Part shown: piece by piece, positions 15,743-24,559 of the stretch | How positions within the stretch are numbered: position 1 is the first letter of the stretch | Layout: every line of letters starts with the position of its first letter | Assembly (NCBI GenBank): GCA_943328795.2 | Contig: CALQBK020000022.1 | Span: 1-40,349 of the forward strand | Origin: Bifidobacterium breve | GTDB lineage: Bacteria; Myxococcota_A; UBA796; SXON01 | Reading direction: 5' to 3' | DNA length: 40,349 nucleotides | The notes under the pieces: model-generated | Databases searched by the model: none | Told to the model about the DNA's origin: nothing | What the model saw: only the letters and a program-made list of their open reading frames with translations | Translations under genes and position numbers: made by a program

Positions 15743-16143
15743 GCACCCTCCGCCGGTGGGTCGAACAGCGCGGCCGTCAGGCGCGCCCGGCACACCAGCG
15801 CGCCGCGGTGGTGGACCTCGCCGCGCGCCTCGGTGATCTTGAGCCGGCGCTCGACCACCTCGACGGTGAATGTGAGCGTACACGGCGGGGACGCCGCGGC
15901 CGGGAACTCCGCGGCGGGGACGCCGAGCAGCACGGCAGCGCCGGTCTCCCCGTGCAGGCTGCCGAGGCACGCCATCGCCTGCGCGAGCCCCTCGACGAGC
16001 TGCATCCGCGGGACGGTGGCGGGCCAGCCCGACGCGTCGAAGTCTCCCTCGGCGGTCAGCGTCCCGCCGTCGAAGGCGACGAGCCGGTCGAGCAGGAGCT
16101 GGGGTCGGCGGTGCGGGATCAGCGAGTCGGGGGACGGCAGCAC
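15739..16143 (-). CDS. ApeP-like 3-hydroxyacyl-ACP dehydratase (hotdog)
   Basis: 134 residues from a GTG start. LIPHRRPQLLLDRL places a catalytic His at 11, and LVEGLAQAMACLGSLHG supplies Glu51, as in the ApeP/ApeI-type thioester dehydratases that create the conjugated double bonds of aryl polyenes. A single hotdog domain without signal peptide fits a cytoplasmic dimer. It lies directly before the glycosyltransferase and after the hydrolase, with the ACP and ketosynthase genes just downstream. The first reduction of the cycle (ketoreductase) is missing from the window. The dehydratase call is good; membership of the aryl-polyene subgroup rests on pattern and context. Confidence 0.75.
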   Translation of the reverse strand: MLPSPDSLIPHRRPQLLLDRLVAFDGGTLTAEGDFDASGWPATVPRMQLVEGLAQAMACLGSLHGETGAAVLLGVPAAEFPAAASPPCTLTFTVEVVERRLKITEARGEVHHRGALVCRARLTAALFDPPAEGA

Positions 16144-16152
16144 GGGCGGGGT

Positions 16153-17475
16153 TTAACCCAGGCCGTGGCGCTCGCGGCCGGCGTCCGTGGCCGCCGCGAC
16201 GTCGCCGATCGCGGGCAACCCGAGGTCCCACTCGCCAGCGCAGAAGCGTCGGAGCTGCGCGTAGACGTCGGGGTGGACCTGGATCTCGTGGTGGCGCACC
16301 CCGCCGAAGCGCGCGGTCTGGACCGGGAAGCGGCCCGTCGCGGGGCCCTCGGCGCTGGGGACCTGGACGAGGAGGTCGCCGAACGCGCGGGCCAACGGGT
16401 GGTCCGGGTCGCGGGTGAGCGAGCCGGCGATGAACGCCCACGCGACGTGACGCGGGACGGGGATGTGCAGCGCGTCGCCGTTGTCGAGGGAGATGGGCTC
16501 GGTGACGCGGGCGTGGCCGAGGTCCTGGATGCCGCTGCTGCGCGCGCGGAGGATCGCCGCCGGGATGCGGGTGCCGGGGAGGTCGACGGCGCCGAGCGCG
16601 TCTGCCACCGCGACGCCGAGGCGCTCGAGCGGGGCGCCCTGGTGCGGGGTCCCGAGGCACGCGACGCGGGTGAGCTTGGCGAGCCAGCTGCCGCCCTCGG
16701 CCTGGGCGACGTGCACGGCGCTGCGGCACACGAGGCCGCCCATGCTGTGGCCCACCAGCACGAGCTCGTCGATGCCGCCGGGCCAGGTCGTGACGAGGCG
16801 GTCGAGGGCCGCCGCGAGGTCGCGGCCGTTGTCGGCGACGGGGCGGCCGGTGTTGTAGCGAACGAACACGGGGGTGAACCCGAGGTCGCGCTCGAGCAGC
16901 GTGCCGAAGTTGGCGGCGGGGTCGCCGAGGAACCGGCCGGACTCGAGGCACCAGGACCACTCGGTGGTGGCGAGCCCGTGCACCCACACGGCAACGCCGC
17001 GCGTGCCGGGCAGGTTGGCGATGCGCTCGGGGGTGAGCTCGTGGTCCCGGTGGCGCAGCGAGAGCCCGAGCCCGAGCCCGTTCTTGCGGCGGTGCAGGTG
17101 GTCGCCGACGACCCCGTTGACCGCGCCCACGAGCGCGTCCCCGACCCACCCCGCGGTGCCCATCGCGTCGGACCGCATCGACACCGGGCTGTCCGGCTCC
17201 GAAGCGCTCGGCGTGCCGAGCCCCGCGTCCAGCAGGACGTCGCTCGCGGCCTCCACGAGGCGGTTCACCCCCTTCACGGTGCCCAGGACGCCGTCCGTCG
17301 CCAGCTTCCGCACCGTGTTCGCCGCGCGCGCCTGGGGCCCGAGCCCGGTCAGCGACGCCACGCGCACGGTGGTCCGCCCGGTGGAGTCGTGGCCTTCACC
17401 GACGAGGTCCGTCGTCGCGCTCACCGCGTCGTGCACCAGGGCCTTGAGCCCTCGCCAAGCCGAGTAGGTCCGCAT
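16153..17475 (-). CDS. Alpha/beta-hydrolase, PGAP1/lipase-like
   Basis: 440 residues. The N-terminal 155 residues are amphipathic helices rich in Ala and Val with no obvious signal peptide. The hydrolase domain begins at residue 160: GVAVWVHGLATTEWSW provides the oxyanion HG, ELVLVGHSMGGLVCRSA the nucleophile Ser244, and CLGTPHQGAPLERLG a motif common in PGAP1-like esterases and lipases; the His is probably in GGVRHHEIQ. It lies 14 bases after the second permease stop and 9 before the dehydratase start, so it belongs to the operon. It may trim, release or hydrolyse an ester of the product, or protect against a mis-esterified form. The substrate is unknown. Confidence 0.7.
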   Translation of the reverse strand: MRTYSAWRGLKALVHDAVSATTDLVGEGHDSTGRTTVRVASLTGLGPQARAANTVRKLATDGVLGTVKGVNRLVEAASDVLLDAGLGTPSASEPDSPVSMRSDAMGTAGWVGDALVGAVNGVVGDHLHRRKNGLGLGLSLRHRDHELTPERIANLPGTRGVAVWVHGLATTEWSWCLESGRFLGDPAANFGTLLERDLGFTPVFVRYNTGRPVADNGRDLAAALDRLVTTWPGGIDELVLVGHSMGGLVCRSAVHVAQAEGGSWLAKLTRVACLGTPHQGAPLERLGVAVADALGAVDLPGTRIPAAILRARSSGIQDLGHARVTEPISLDNGDALHIPVPRHVAWAFIAGSLTRDPDHPLARAFGDLLVQVPSAEGPATGRFPVQTARFGGVRHHEIQVHPDVYAQLRRFCAGEWDLGLPAIGDVAAATDAGRERHGLG

Positions 17476-17489
17476 TGATCCTCCGAAGT

Positions 17490-18743
17490 TCAATCCGAGC
17501 GCAAGGCTTCGACAGGGTCGAGCTGGGACGCGCGCCAGGCCGGGTAGATCCCGAACGTCAGCCCGATGACCGACGAGAACAGGAGCCCGAGCCCGACGGA
17601 CCAGCCCTCCACCTGGAACGGCCACGGCGCCACCCACTTGGTGAGCGCCCAGGAGCTGATCGCCAGCAGCACGAGCGCGCCGAGCAGGCCGATCGCCGCG
17701 CCGACGAGGGTGATCATCACCGTCTCCGAGATGAACTGCTGCAGGATGTCGCCCCGCGTGGCGCCGACAGCGCGGCGCAGGCCGATCTCGCGCGTGCGCT
17801 CGACGACCGTCACCAGCATGATGTTCATGATGTTGATCCCGCCGACGATCATCGAGAACACCGTCGTCAAGTACAGCAGCGCCTGGATCGTGTTCATGAT
17901 CAGGGCCTCGGTGCCCGAGTCGTCGCTGACCCCCTCGAACCGGTAGCTCTTCACGCTGCGGTCGCGCATCAGGATCGCGTCGAGCACCCCGCGCGTCGCC
18001 AGCACGTAGTCCTTCAACAGCCCGTTGAGCTGCACCGGCGGGGCGACCTTGACGACGATGTTCGTCGGCCGCCGGGACGGGTCGAAGTTGAGCTGGTACG
18101 TCCGCTCTGGGAACAAGAGCCGCTGGTTCCAGCTCCACGGCCCGCCCGGCCCCATGTCCGCCTTCTCTGCGAGGACCCCGACGACCACGTACGGGCGCCC
18201 CTCGACCCGGACGACGTCCCCGGGCGCGGCCGTGCCGTCGAGCGCCTTCGCGCCGACCACGATCACCCGCCGGGCGTCGGCGAAGTCGCTCTCCGAGAAC
18301 GCCCGGCCCTTCGCGATGCCGAGGTTGTAGACGGCGAGCGTCTCGGCGCCGATGCCGATGGTGAACGGCGTGTAGTCCTTCTCCTTCCAGCGGGCCTTGC
18401 GGTCCTGCATCCCGTACGTCGCCGTCACGCTCGACCCCTCCGGCAGCATCGTCGAGCGCGCGATCGCCTCCTGGTCGGTGTGCCGCAAGCGCTCGGCGTC
18501 CGGGTGGTTCTGCAGCGAGTCCCAGTCGTTCTGCACCGTGATCACGTCGTCGCCGGTGGCCTCGGCGCTCGACGCTTGGAGCGTCGCTTGGCCGACCTCG
18601 AGCAAGCTCGCCATCACCACGAGGCTGCCGACGCCGACGACGATGCCCGAGACGGTGAGCATGAAGCGCACCTTCTGCGTGCGAAACAGGTCGAGCGTCG
18701 CAGAGAGCGACGTGGCGACTGAGGCGAACAGGGTGCTCACCAT
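17490..18743 (-). CDS. MacB-type ABC permease
   Basis: 417 residues. It has an N-terminal helix (MLTVSGIVVGVGSLVVMASL), a periplasmic MacB-PCD domain, then three C-terminal helices with INIMNIMLVTVVERTREIGL and the closing YPAWRASQLDPVEALR. This is the standard four-helix architecture of MacB/LolC-type mechanotransmission permeases. Its ATG shares one base with the stop of the other permease (TGATG), so the two are co-translated and probably form a heterodimer on the upstream ATPase. With the MacA-like adaptor and TolC it makes a tripartite exporter that should move product or lipid from the periplasm or inner membrane across the outer membrane. No ATPase domain is fused, unlike E. coli MacB. 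Confidence 0.85.
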   Translation of the reverse strand: MVSTLFASVATSLSATLDLFRTQKVRFMLTVSGIVVGVGSLVVMASLLEVGQATLQASSAEATGDDVITVQNDWDSLQNHPDAERLRHTDQEAIARSTMLPEGSSVTATYGMQDRKARWKEKDYTPFTIGIGAETLAVYNLGIAKGRAFSESDFADARRVIVVGAKALDGTAAPGDVVRVEGRPYVVVGVLAEKADMGPGGPWSWNQRLLFPERTYQLNFDPSRRPTNIVVKVAPPVQLNGLLKDYVLATRGVLDAILMRDRSVKSYRFEGVSDDSGTEALIMNTIQALLYLTTVFSMIVGGINIMNIMLVTVVERTREIGLRRAVGATRGDILQQFISETVMITLVGAAIGLLGALVLLAISSWALTKWVAPWPFQVEGWSVGLGLLFSSVIGLTFGIYPAWRASQLDPVEALRSD

Positions 18744-19978
18744 CAGCGCCTCAGGCACTCCACGACGTCGAGCCGGGCGGCGCGCCAGGCGGGCACGGCG
18801 CCGAACAAGAGCCCGATGCCGCTCGTGACCCCGAGCGAGAGGCCGACGCCCATGACGCTGTACATGCCTTGCCAGCTCGGCAGCGAGCTGCGGATCAGCG
18901 TGTTGGTGCCGAGCGTGACGAGGAGCCCGAGGACCACGCCCGCGATGCCCCCCGTCAGGGACAACGTCGACGCCTCGATCAGGAACTGCCAGAGGATGTC
19001 GGTGCGCGAGGCGCCGAGCGCCTTTCGGATCCCGATCTCCCGCACGCGCTCCGTCACCGAGACGAGCATGATGTTCATCACGCCGATGCCGCCGGCGAAC
19101 AGCGAGATGCTCGCGATCAACGCCACGATCATGTCCAGCACGTTGAAGAACGTGTAGAACTGCTTCAAGAACCCGGAGAAGTCCAGCGACTGGAAGTCCT
19201 CCACCCCGCGGTGGTTGTTCAACAGCGCGGCGTTGGCCATCGCGACGGTCGTGGCGTTGTACTTGGCGTCCTCGGTCAGCCCGACGAAGAACCGCGCTTG
19301 CTCGGGCCGCCCGTCCCGCTTCTCGGCCGTGAGGAGCGGCACGAACACGCTCGTCTCCCACGAGAACCCAAAGTGGATCCCCATCATCTCGCGCACCTCC
19401 AGGACCCCGGCGACGATGTAGGGCTTCTTGCCGACGAAGATCGTCTGGCCGACGGCCTCGTCGAGGCTCTTGCCGGGGAACAGGGTCGTCGCGAGCGGCG
19501 CGGTGATCACCGCGACGCGGTGCCGCTGCACCCCGTCCTCCTCGGTCAGCGGCCGCCCCTGGGCCACCTTCCAGTTCAGGATCTCGAGCACACCGACGCC
19601 GACGCCGACGATGTCCGCAGTCGAACGGTTGTCCGCGGTCGCCCACACGGCCTCGGAGCCGTAGGTCGCCTCGCTCGCGACGTCCTTCAAGTAGGGCACC
19701 TCCTTCAACGACGCGAGGTCGATGTCCGTGAACCCGCGGTCGTACACCGCGCGGTCGCGCGCCGACGCCGTCTCCCCCTCGGAAGGGATCCACAGCACCA
19801 TCTGCATCCCGCCGATCTGCTCGATCTCGGCGGAGAGCGTCTTCTGGCCGGACTGGGCGAGCGACAACATCACGACGATGGAGAACGCGCCGATGGTCAC
19901 CGAGAGCATCGTCAAGATCGTCCGGAACGCGTTGCCACGCAGGGTGCGGAGCGCGAGGAGGGCGGTCTCGAGGATCAC
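18743..19978 (-). CDS. MacB-type ABC permease (partner of the following permease)
   Basis: 411 residues. It has the same four-helix plan as its partner: N-terminal ILTMLSVTIGAFSIVVMLSL, a MacB-PCD periplasmic region, and C-terminal GIGVMNIMLVSVTERVREIG with PAWRAARLDVVECLRR. It differs enough from the neighbouring permease to be an old duplication. The gene lies 22 bases after the MacA-like adaptor stop. Two distinct permeases point to a heterodimeric exporter rather than the homodimer of E. coli MacB. The MacB-like periplasmic domain should dock with the adaptor. Confidence 0.85.
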   Translation of the reverse strand: MILETALLALRTLRGNAFRTILTMLSVTIGAFSIVVMLSLAQSGQKTLSAEIEQIGGMQMVLWIPSEGETASARDRAVYDRGFTDIDLASLKEVPYLKDVASEATYGSEAVWATADNRSTADIVGVGVGVLEILNWKVAQGRPLTEEDGVQRHRVAVITAPLATTLFPGKSLDEAVGQTIFVGKKPYIVAGVLEVREMMGIHFGFSWETSVFVPLLTAEKRDGRPEQARFFVGLTEDAKYNATTVAMANAALLNNHRGVEDFQSLDFSGFLKQFYTFFNVLDMIVALIASISLFAGGIGVMNIMLVSVTERVREIGIRKALGASRTDILWQFLIEASTLSLTGGIAGVVLGLLVTLGTNTLIRSSLPSWQGMYSVMGVGLSLGVTSGIGLLFGAVPAWRAARLDVVECLRR

Positions 19979-20000
19979 GTGCGGTTGGCCTCTGCGCGCA

Positions 20001-21122
20001 TCAGTCGATCTTCGCGCTCATGTCCTTGATGTCGGCCTGGGCGTAGAACTCGTCGCCCTCCTTGGCCCCCGTCAACACCTCGACCTCGCGGTCGCTGCGG
20101 TGCCCGATCGTGATCTCGGTCTTCTCCTTCACCTTGCCCTCTTTGCCGTCCGCCGCCGGGTGCACCAAGTACACGTAGGACTTCCCCTCCTCCTCGAACA
20201 CCATCTCCGCGGGCAGCTTCACGACCTGGGGCCAGGTGCCGATCTGGATCCGGACCTCGGCGGTCATGCCCGGCTTGATCTCGACCTTCGCCGTGGACGG
20301 GTCGACCTCCACCTTCACGGTGAAGACGTCGATGCCGCGGGTGAGGTCCGTGTGGCCGGCGGCCGCGATCTGCGTGACCTTCCCCGGCACCTCTTCGCCC
20401 GGGTACGCGTCGAGCAGGATCCGCGCGGGCTGGTCGAGGTGGACCTTCGCCACGTCGACCTGGTTCAGGTCGATCTCGAGCAGGAGCTTGTCCATCTGCG
20501 CGATGGTGAGCTGCGCCTCGCCGTTCACCGTCGCCGTGACGCCCGCGGTGACGACCTCGCCCGGCTCCACGTTGCGCACGATCACGACGCCGTCGATCGG
20601 TGCCGTGATCTTCGTGTAGTTGAGCTGGTCCTGCGCCGACTGCAGCTGCACCTTCTGCCCGTCGATGTTCACCTTCGCGAGCTCGACCTGGCGGCGCGCG
20701 ACGTCGTACTCGGCGGCGGAGATGCCACGGGTCGCGAGGGCCTGCTCCTTGCGCTGGCGGTCCACCTCCGCGTTCTCGGCCTCGAGCTGCGCCTGCTTGA
20801 GCGCCACGCGGGCGAGCGCGACGTTCCGGCCGTACTCGGTGTCCAGGATCTCGTAGAGCAAGTCGCCCTTCTTGACGACTTGGCCCTCCTGCACCTGCAC
20901 GGCGAGCACCTCGCCGGACACCTTCGACTTGATGTCGACGTCGAACCGGGGCGTGATCTTGCCGGCCTCGCTCACCTCGTCCACGAGGTCGCCCTTCGTG
21001 ACCGGGCGGACGAGGTTGTCGTCGAGCTTCTCGTCGCCGCCGCCGGTGAGCCCGGAGCACGCGAGGAGGGGGCGGGCGAACGCGAGCGCGATTGCGGCGC
21101 GCTCGAGCCGGGAGAGGGTCAT
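20001..21122 (-). CDS. MacA/HlyD-type periplasmic adaptor lipoprotein
   Basis: 373 residues; the ATG overlaps the TolC stop (ATGA). The N-terminus ends in LLACSG with the lipobox Cys at 22, so the protein is probably a lipoprotein anchored in the inner membrane rather than held by a helix. It has the biotinyl-lipoyl-like start (SEAGKITPRFDVDIKSKVSG), a coiled-coil hairpin rich in Arg/Lys/Glu around residues 105-175, then LNYTKITAPIDGVVIVRNVEPG and the beta-barrel portion. It bridges the MacB-type permeases and the TolC protein. The Arg/Glu-rich coiled coil is standard. Membership of the exporter is secure from gene order. Confidence 0.85.
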   Translation of the reverse strand: MTLSRLERAAIALAFARPLLACSGLTGGGDEKLDDNLVRPVTKGDLVDEVSEAGKITPRFDVDIKSKVSGEVLAVQVQEGQVVKKGDLLYEILDTEYGRNVALARVALKQAQLEAENAEVDRQRKEQALATRGISAAEYDVARRQVELAKVNIDGQKVQLQSAQDQLNYTKITAPIDGVVIVRNVEPGEVVTAGVTATVNGEAQLTIAQMDKLLLEIDLNQVDVAKVHLDQPARILLDAYPGEEVPGKVTQIAAAGHTDLTRGIDVFTVKVEVDPSTAKVEIKPGMTAEVRIQIGTWPQVVKLPAEMVFEEEGKSYVYLVHPAADGKEGKVKEKTEITIGHRSDREVEVLTGAKEGDEFYAQADIKDMSAKID

Positions 21123-22417
21123 GGGGTCCCCGAGGGTGTGAGGGCTTCGCCGGAGAGCCAGCGCAGGTCGTACTCTGCGGTCGCGAGCTGCACGCGCAGG
21201 CTCGCGCCCTGGGTGCGCGCTTGACGGAAGCTCGCCTGGGCGTTGAAGAGGTCCAAGATCGTGGCAGAGCCTTGGCCGTAGAGCCCCTGCACGATCTGCA
21301 GGTTGTCCCGTGCTAGCGCCACTTGTGCGTCGACGAGCGGCGCGCGCTCCCGCAGCTGCCGCACGTTCGACGCCGCGCGTCGGAGCTCGGCGGCGAGGCT
21401 GTCGCGCGTGCTCTCGGTGCTCGCGTCCACCTGCTGGGCTTGCAGCTTGGCGACGGCGACGGCGTCCCGCGTCTGGAACAGGTCGAAGATGTCCCACGAC
21501 AACGAGAGGCCGACGCTCGCGTCGAGCGAGGGCCCGAGGTCGTCGGGGTCGAACGTCGTGGAGCCGGTCACCCCCGACGCGCTCCCGGAGCCGCCGGCGG
21601 TGGCCGTGACCGACAGGGTCGGCAGCGCCCCCGCGCGCGCGCTGGTCACGGCGTCGGCGGCTTGTCGCGCCTCCTGCGCCTTCCGGGCGAGCTCGGGGCG
21701 GTCGGGCACGGTGTCGGGGATGGAGACCGCGGCGTCGCTCGGGGCCGGCGGCGGGTCGGCCAAGACCAGCGCGTCGTCGCCGTAGTGCAACAGGCGGAGC
21801 AGCTCCTGCTGCGCGTCGTAGAGCGCGGCCTTCTCCTCGACGAGCGTCTCCTGCTGGGCGTACAGGTCGACCTTCGAGCGGTTGACGTCGATGCCGGCAG
21901 CGAGCCCGGCGTCCGCCTTCGCGACGATGATGTCGAGCGCCTGCTGGGTGAGGTCGAGCCCCTCCTGCGCGGCCTCGATCTGCAGCTCGTAGCCCTTGAT
22001 GTTCCAGTACGCGGTGTACGCCGAGCGCTGCAGTGAGCGCGCAGTGATCAGCCGGTCCAGCGACGCCATCTCGGCCCCGGCGTCGGCGGCGTCGACCGAG
22101 GCTCGGACGGCGCCGCCCGCGTAGAGCGGCACGGCGAGGTTCGCGTGCGTGTCCCAGCTCGCGTCGGTCCCCGCGTAGGCGTCTTGCTTCCAGGGCTTCG
22201 CGACCCCGGCGTCCCCGCCGCCTGTCGCGACCACCGTCGCGCTGAAACGGTCGAGCCGGGCGCGGCGCGCTTCAATCGCGGCGATGTCGCGCGCGAGGTC
22301 CGCGCTCTGCAGGTCGGGGTTGCGCTCGACGACGAGGCGCAGCGTGTCCGCTAGCGTGAGGGTGCGCGTCTCGCCCGCGAACGCGGTCCCGGCGAGCAGG
22401 AAGAGCAAGGCGATCAC
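21119..22417 (-). CDS. TolC-family outer-membrane efflux protein
   Basis: 432 residues from a GTG overlapping the ATPase stop. [20 protein letters not shown] is a Sec signal peptide, and [22 protein letters not shown] is the standard TolC opening. Two long helical repeats follow, each containing the Asn/Ala-rich coiled-coil pattern ([12 protein letters not shown] in the first, [19 protein letters not shown] in the second). The protein should form a trimeric outer-membrane channel. It is coupled to the adaptor and ATPase, giving a complete MacAB-TolC-like set at the 5' end of the operon. The identification as TolC family is firm; the exported substrate is inferred from the rest of the operon. 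Confidence 0.85.
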   Translation of the reverse strand: MIALLFLLAGTAFAGETRTLTLADTLRLVVERNPDLQSADLARDIAAIEARRARLDRFSATVVATGGGDAGVAKPWKQDAYAGTDASWDTHANLAVPLYAGGAVRASVDAADAGAEMASLDRLITARSLQRSAYTAYWNIKGYELQIEAAQEGLDLTQQALDIIVAKADAGLAAGIDVNRSKVDLYAQQETLVEEKAALYDAQQELLRLLHYGDDALVLADPPPAPSDAAVSIPDTVPDRPELARKAQEARQAADAVTSARAGALPTLSVTATAGGSGSASGVTGSTTFDPDDLGPSLDASVGLSLSWDIFDLFQTRDAVAVAKLQAQQVDASTESTRDSLAAELRRAASNVRQLRERAPLVDAQVALARDNLQIVQGLYGQGSATILDLFNAQASFRQARTQGASLRVQLATAEYDLRWLSGEALTPSGTP

Positions 22418-23157
22418 GAGACCTCCGCGTGTTCGGCGGCCCGTCGACCCGCGAGGACCTCGGCGGGCGGCCCGTCGGCCACGATCTGCCCGTCGCGCAC
22501 CCACACCATGCGCTGCGCACGCGCCGCGACGGCGGCCTCGTGGGTGACCAGCGCGATAGTCAGCCCGGTCGCGTGCAGCGTGTCGAGCAGCGCGAGGATC
22601 TGCTTCGTGGTCTCGCTGTCGAGCGCGCCCGTCGGCTCGTCCGCGAGCAAGAGCCGCGGCCGGGTGACCAGCGCGCGGGCGATGGCGACGCGCTGCTGTT
22701 GCCCGCCCGAGAGCTGGGCCGGGCGGTGGGTCGTCCGCTCGGAGAGGCCGACCTGGGCCAGGGCCTCCAGCGCGCGCGCCCGGCGCTCCTTGGTCGGCAC
22801 CCGGCTGTACACCAACGGCACCTCCACGTTCTCCACCGCGTTGAGCCGCGGGAGCAGGTTGAAGCTCTGGAACACGAACCCGATCTTGCGGTTCCGCAGG
22901 CTCGAGAGCTTGGCGTCTGTCATCGCGGAGACCAGCTCCCCGTCGAGCCAGTACTCGCCGCGCGTCGGGCGGTCGAGCGCGCCGAGGATGTTCATCAGCG
23001 TCGACTTCCCCGACCCGGACGTGCCCATGATCGCGCAGGACTCGCCGTCGACGACCTGCAGCGACAGGTCGTTCAACGCGTAGAGCTCCTGTTCTCCAGA
23101 CGTGTAGATCTTGAACAGGTGCTCGGCGGAGATGAGCGGGCGGGCGGGCTCGGGCAT
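22414..23157 (-). CDS. MacB/LolD-type ABC ATPase, probable first gene of the operon
   Basis: 247 residues from the ATG at 23157; an in-frame ATG at 23190 would add 11 residues. Complete motifs: Walker [11 protein letters not shown]-loop [12 protein letters not shown], signature [15 protein letters not shown], Walker [14 protein letters not shown]-loop VTHEAAV. The N-terminus [22 protein letters not shown] is normal for the family. It should energise the two permeases encoded downstream. The GTGA overlap with TolC and the 63-base gap behind it make it the likely first gene of the 18-gene operon. It is a different protein from the LolD-like ATPase at 10268. Confidence 0.85.
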   Translation of the reverse strand: MPEPARPLISAEHLFKIYTSGEQELYALNDLSLQVVDGESCAIMGTSGSGKSTLMNILGALDRPTRGEYWLDGELVSAMTDAKLSSLRNRKIGFVFQSFNLLPRLNAVENVEVPLVYSRVPTKERRARALEALAQVGLSERTTHRPAQLSGGQQQRVAIARALVTRPRLLLADEPTGALDSETTKQILALLDTLHATGLTIALVTHEAAVAARAQRMVWVRDGQIVADGPPAEVLAGRRAAEHAEVS

Positions 23158-23169
23158 GGCGACGCGTGC

Positions 23170-23176
23170 GTATCCC
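23170..23176 (-). promoter_or_regulatory. GGGATAC box upstream of the operon start
   Basis: On the minus strand CGGGATAC lies about 13 bases before the ATG at 23157, in the only gap upstream of the long operon. It matches the other GGATA boxes in the window and may be a -10 element with a short leader. No good -35 is visible. Confidence 0.3.
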
Positions 23177-23220
23177 GGGCGCTTTCGCACACCGGGGTCT
23201 GCGGGTCCCGAGTTGTCTGG

Positions 23221-24422
23221 CTACTCCGTCGGCGCAAGCACCCGGCGCACCTCTTCAAAGCTCGTCTCGCCGGCGAGCGCGCGCGCGATGCCGGCCTGCC
23301 AAAGCCAGACGACGCCCATGTCGTCGCACGCTTGCTTGATGGCGGTCTCGCCGCCGCCGGCCCGGAGCACCGCGCGGACCGCCGCGTTGAGCTGCAGCAC
23401 CTCGTACACGGCCACGCGGCCGCGGTAGCCGGTCTCGCCGCACTGCCGACAGCCGACGGCCACTCGGTGGTGCGCGGTCGTCACTTGCTCGGGCGAGAGG
23501 TCGAACTCCACGACCAGGTCCCCGTCGAGCGTCGCCGGCTTCGCGCAGTGGGAGCACAGCCGGCGGAGCAGGCGCTGGGCCATCACCAGCTGCAGCGAGC
23601 TCGCGAGCAGGTACGTCTCAAGGCCCATGTCCACGAGCCGGGCGAACGTCTCGACGATGCCGTTCGTGTGCAGCGTTGACAAGACCATGTGGCCGGTCAG
23701 CGACGCCCGCATCGCGATCGACGAGACCTCGGCGTCGCGCATCTCCCCGACGAACACGACGTCCGGGTCCTGCCGGAGCACCGAGCGCAACGCGGCAGGG
23801 AACGTGAGCCCGGCCTTCTCCTGGATCTGCACGTGGTTCGCGCCGGGGATCGCGGACTCGACGGGGTCCTCGAGGGTGACGATGTTGATGTCGGGGTCGT
23901 TGATGTCGTTGATCGCGGTTCGAGCCCCTCCGTCGGGGCGCCCGGGCCGCCCGGCTGCAACGCCGCGCGGTCCAAGTTCGTGTCTGCGCCGATCTGGTCC
24001 ATGAGCATCGCCGAGGCGTAGCGGGTGCTGATGAACCGCCGAAACGTGGTCTCCGTGACCAGCCGCGGCTCGACCCGCGCGAGCCGCGTGCGCTGCAGCA
24101 GCTCGTCAATGACCGCGATGTTGCTCGGATCCGTCATGCCGACGACGAGCGTCTTGTTCTTCACCGACAGCGGGATCACCTCGTGGCGCCGGATGACGGA
24201 CTCGGGGACGAGGCGCAGCACCTCGGGCGCCGGGTTGATCGACTCTACGTCGCACGTCTCGAGCCCGAGCTGCTGGCCGAGGCTCGACTCCAGGTGCTTC
24301 TCGGTGATGAAGCCAAGGGTGATGAGGATCGACCCGAGGCGCCCGCCGTGCGTCTTCTGGTGCGCCAGCGCGTGGGTGAGCTGGTCGGCGGTGAGGAGCC
24401 CTGCCTCGATCATCAGGTCCAT
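23221..24422 (-). pseudogene. pilB: pilB/gspE-like assembly ATPase with internal deletion and frameshift
   Basis: Reading from the ATG at 24422 (GGAGG ribosome site 6 bases upstream), about 170 residues form a normal MshEN-type N-terminal region (EAGLLTADQLTHAL, LETCDVESINPAPEVLRLVP, then MDQIGADTNLDRAAL). The frame then changes near 23925 and the second half runs in another frame: INDINDPDINIVTLEDPVES, KAGLTFPAALRSVLRQDPD, the His box TGHMVLSTLHTNG and a zinc motif (CSHC, CRQC). An intact family member has about 170 more residues at this point, including the DASDIH segment and the Walker A GPTGSGKTTTLY; both are absent. The frame +1 continues to 23697 and gives nonsense. It is a disabled gene or an assembly collapse of about 510 bases. 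Confidence 0.8.
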
Positions 24423-24559
24423 GTGCGCCCCTCCGCCTAGGACTGCCCGCGATGTCGACCGAACACCACGCCTCCGCCCCGCCCCAACGCCGCAAGCGCC
24501 GCCTCGGTACCAGGTGCGGCGGCGCCGATGCGGCCGCTCGGCACACCTCGGCCCGCCCG

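Larger units (their letters stand above)
4611..23157 (-). other. Putative aryl-polyene-like/dialkylresorcinol biosynthesis and export operon
   Basis: All genes in this interval lie on the minus strand. Most adjacent pairs overlap by 1-8 bases or are separated by fewer than about 25 bases; the larger gaps (about 40-90 bases) flank the LolD-like ATPase and the DarA/DarB junction. The content combines fatty-acid-like synthesis (ketosynthase, Cys-less partner, ACP, ApeP-like dehydratase), resorcinol formation (DarA- and DarB-like), tailoring (halogenase-like flavoprotein, BtrH-like acyltransferase, glycosyltransferase, hydrolase) and export (MacAB-TolC-like set, LolD-like ATPase with permease-LolA fusion). 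DarA/DarB homologues with aryl-polyene enzymes are the known signature of flexirubin-type pigments. No ketoreductase, ammonia-lyase or PPTase is seen here. The product class is an inference. Confidence 0.7.
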
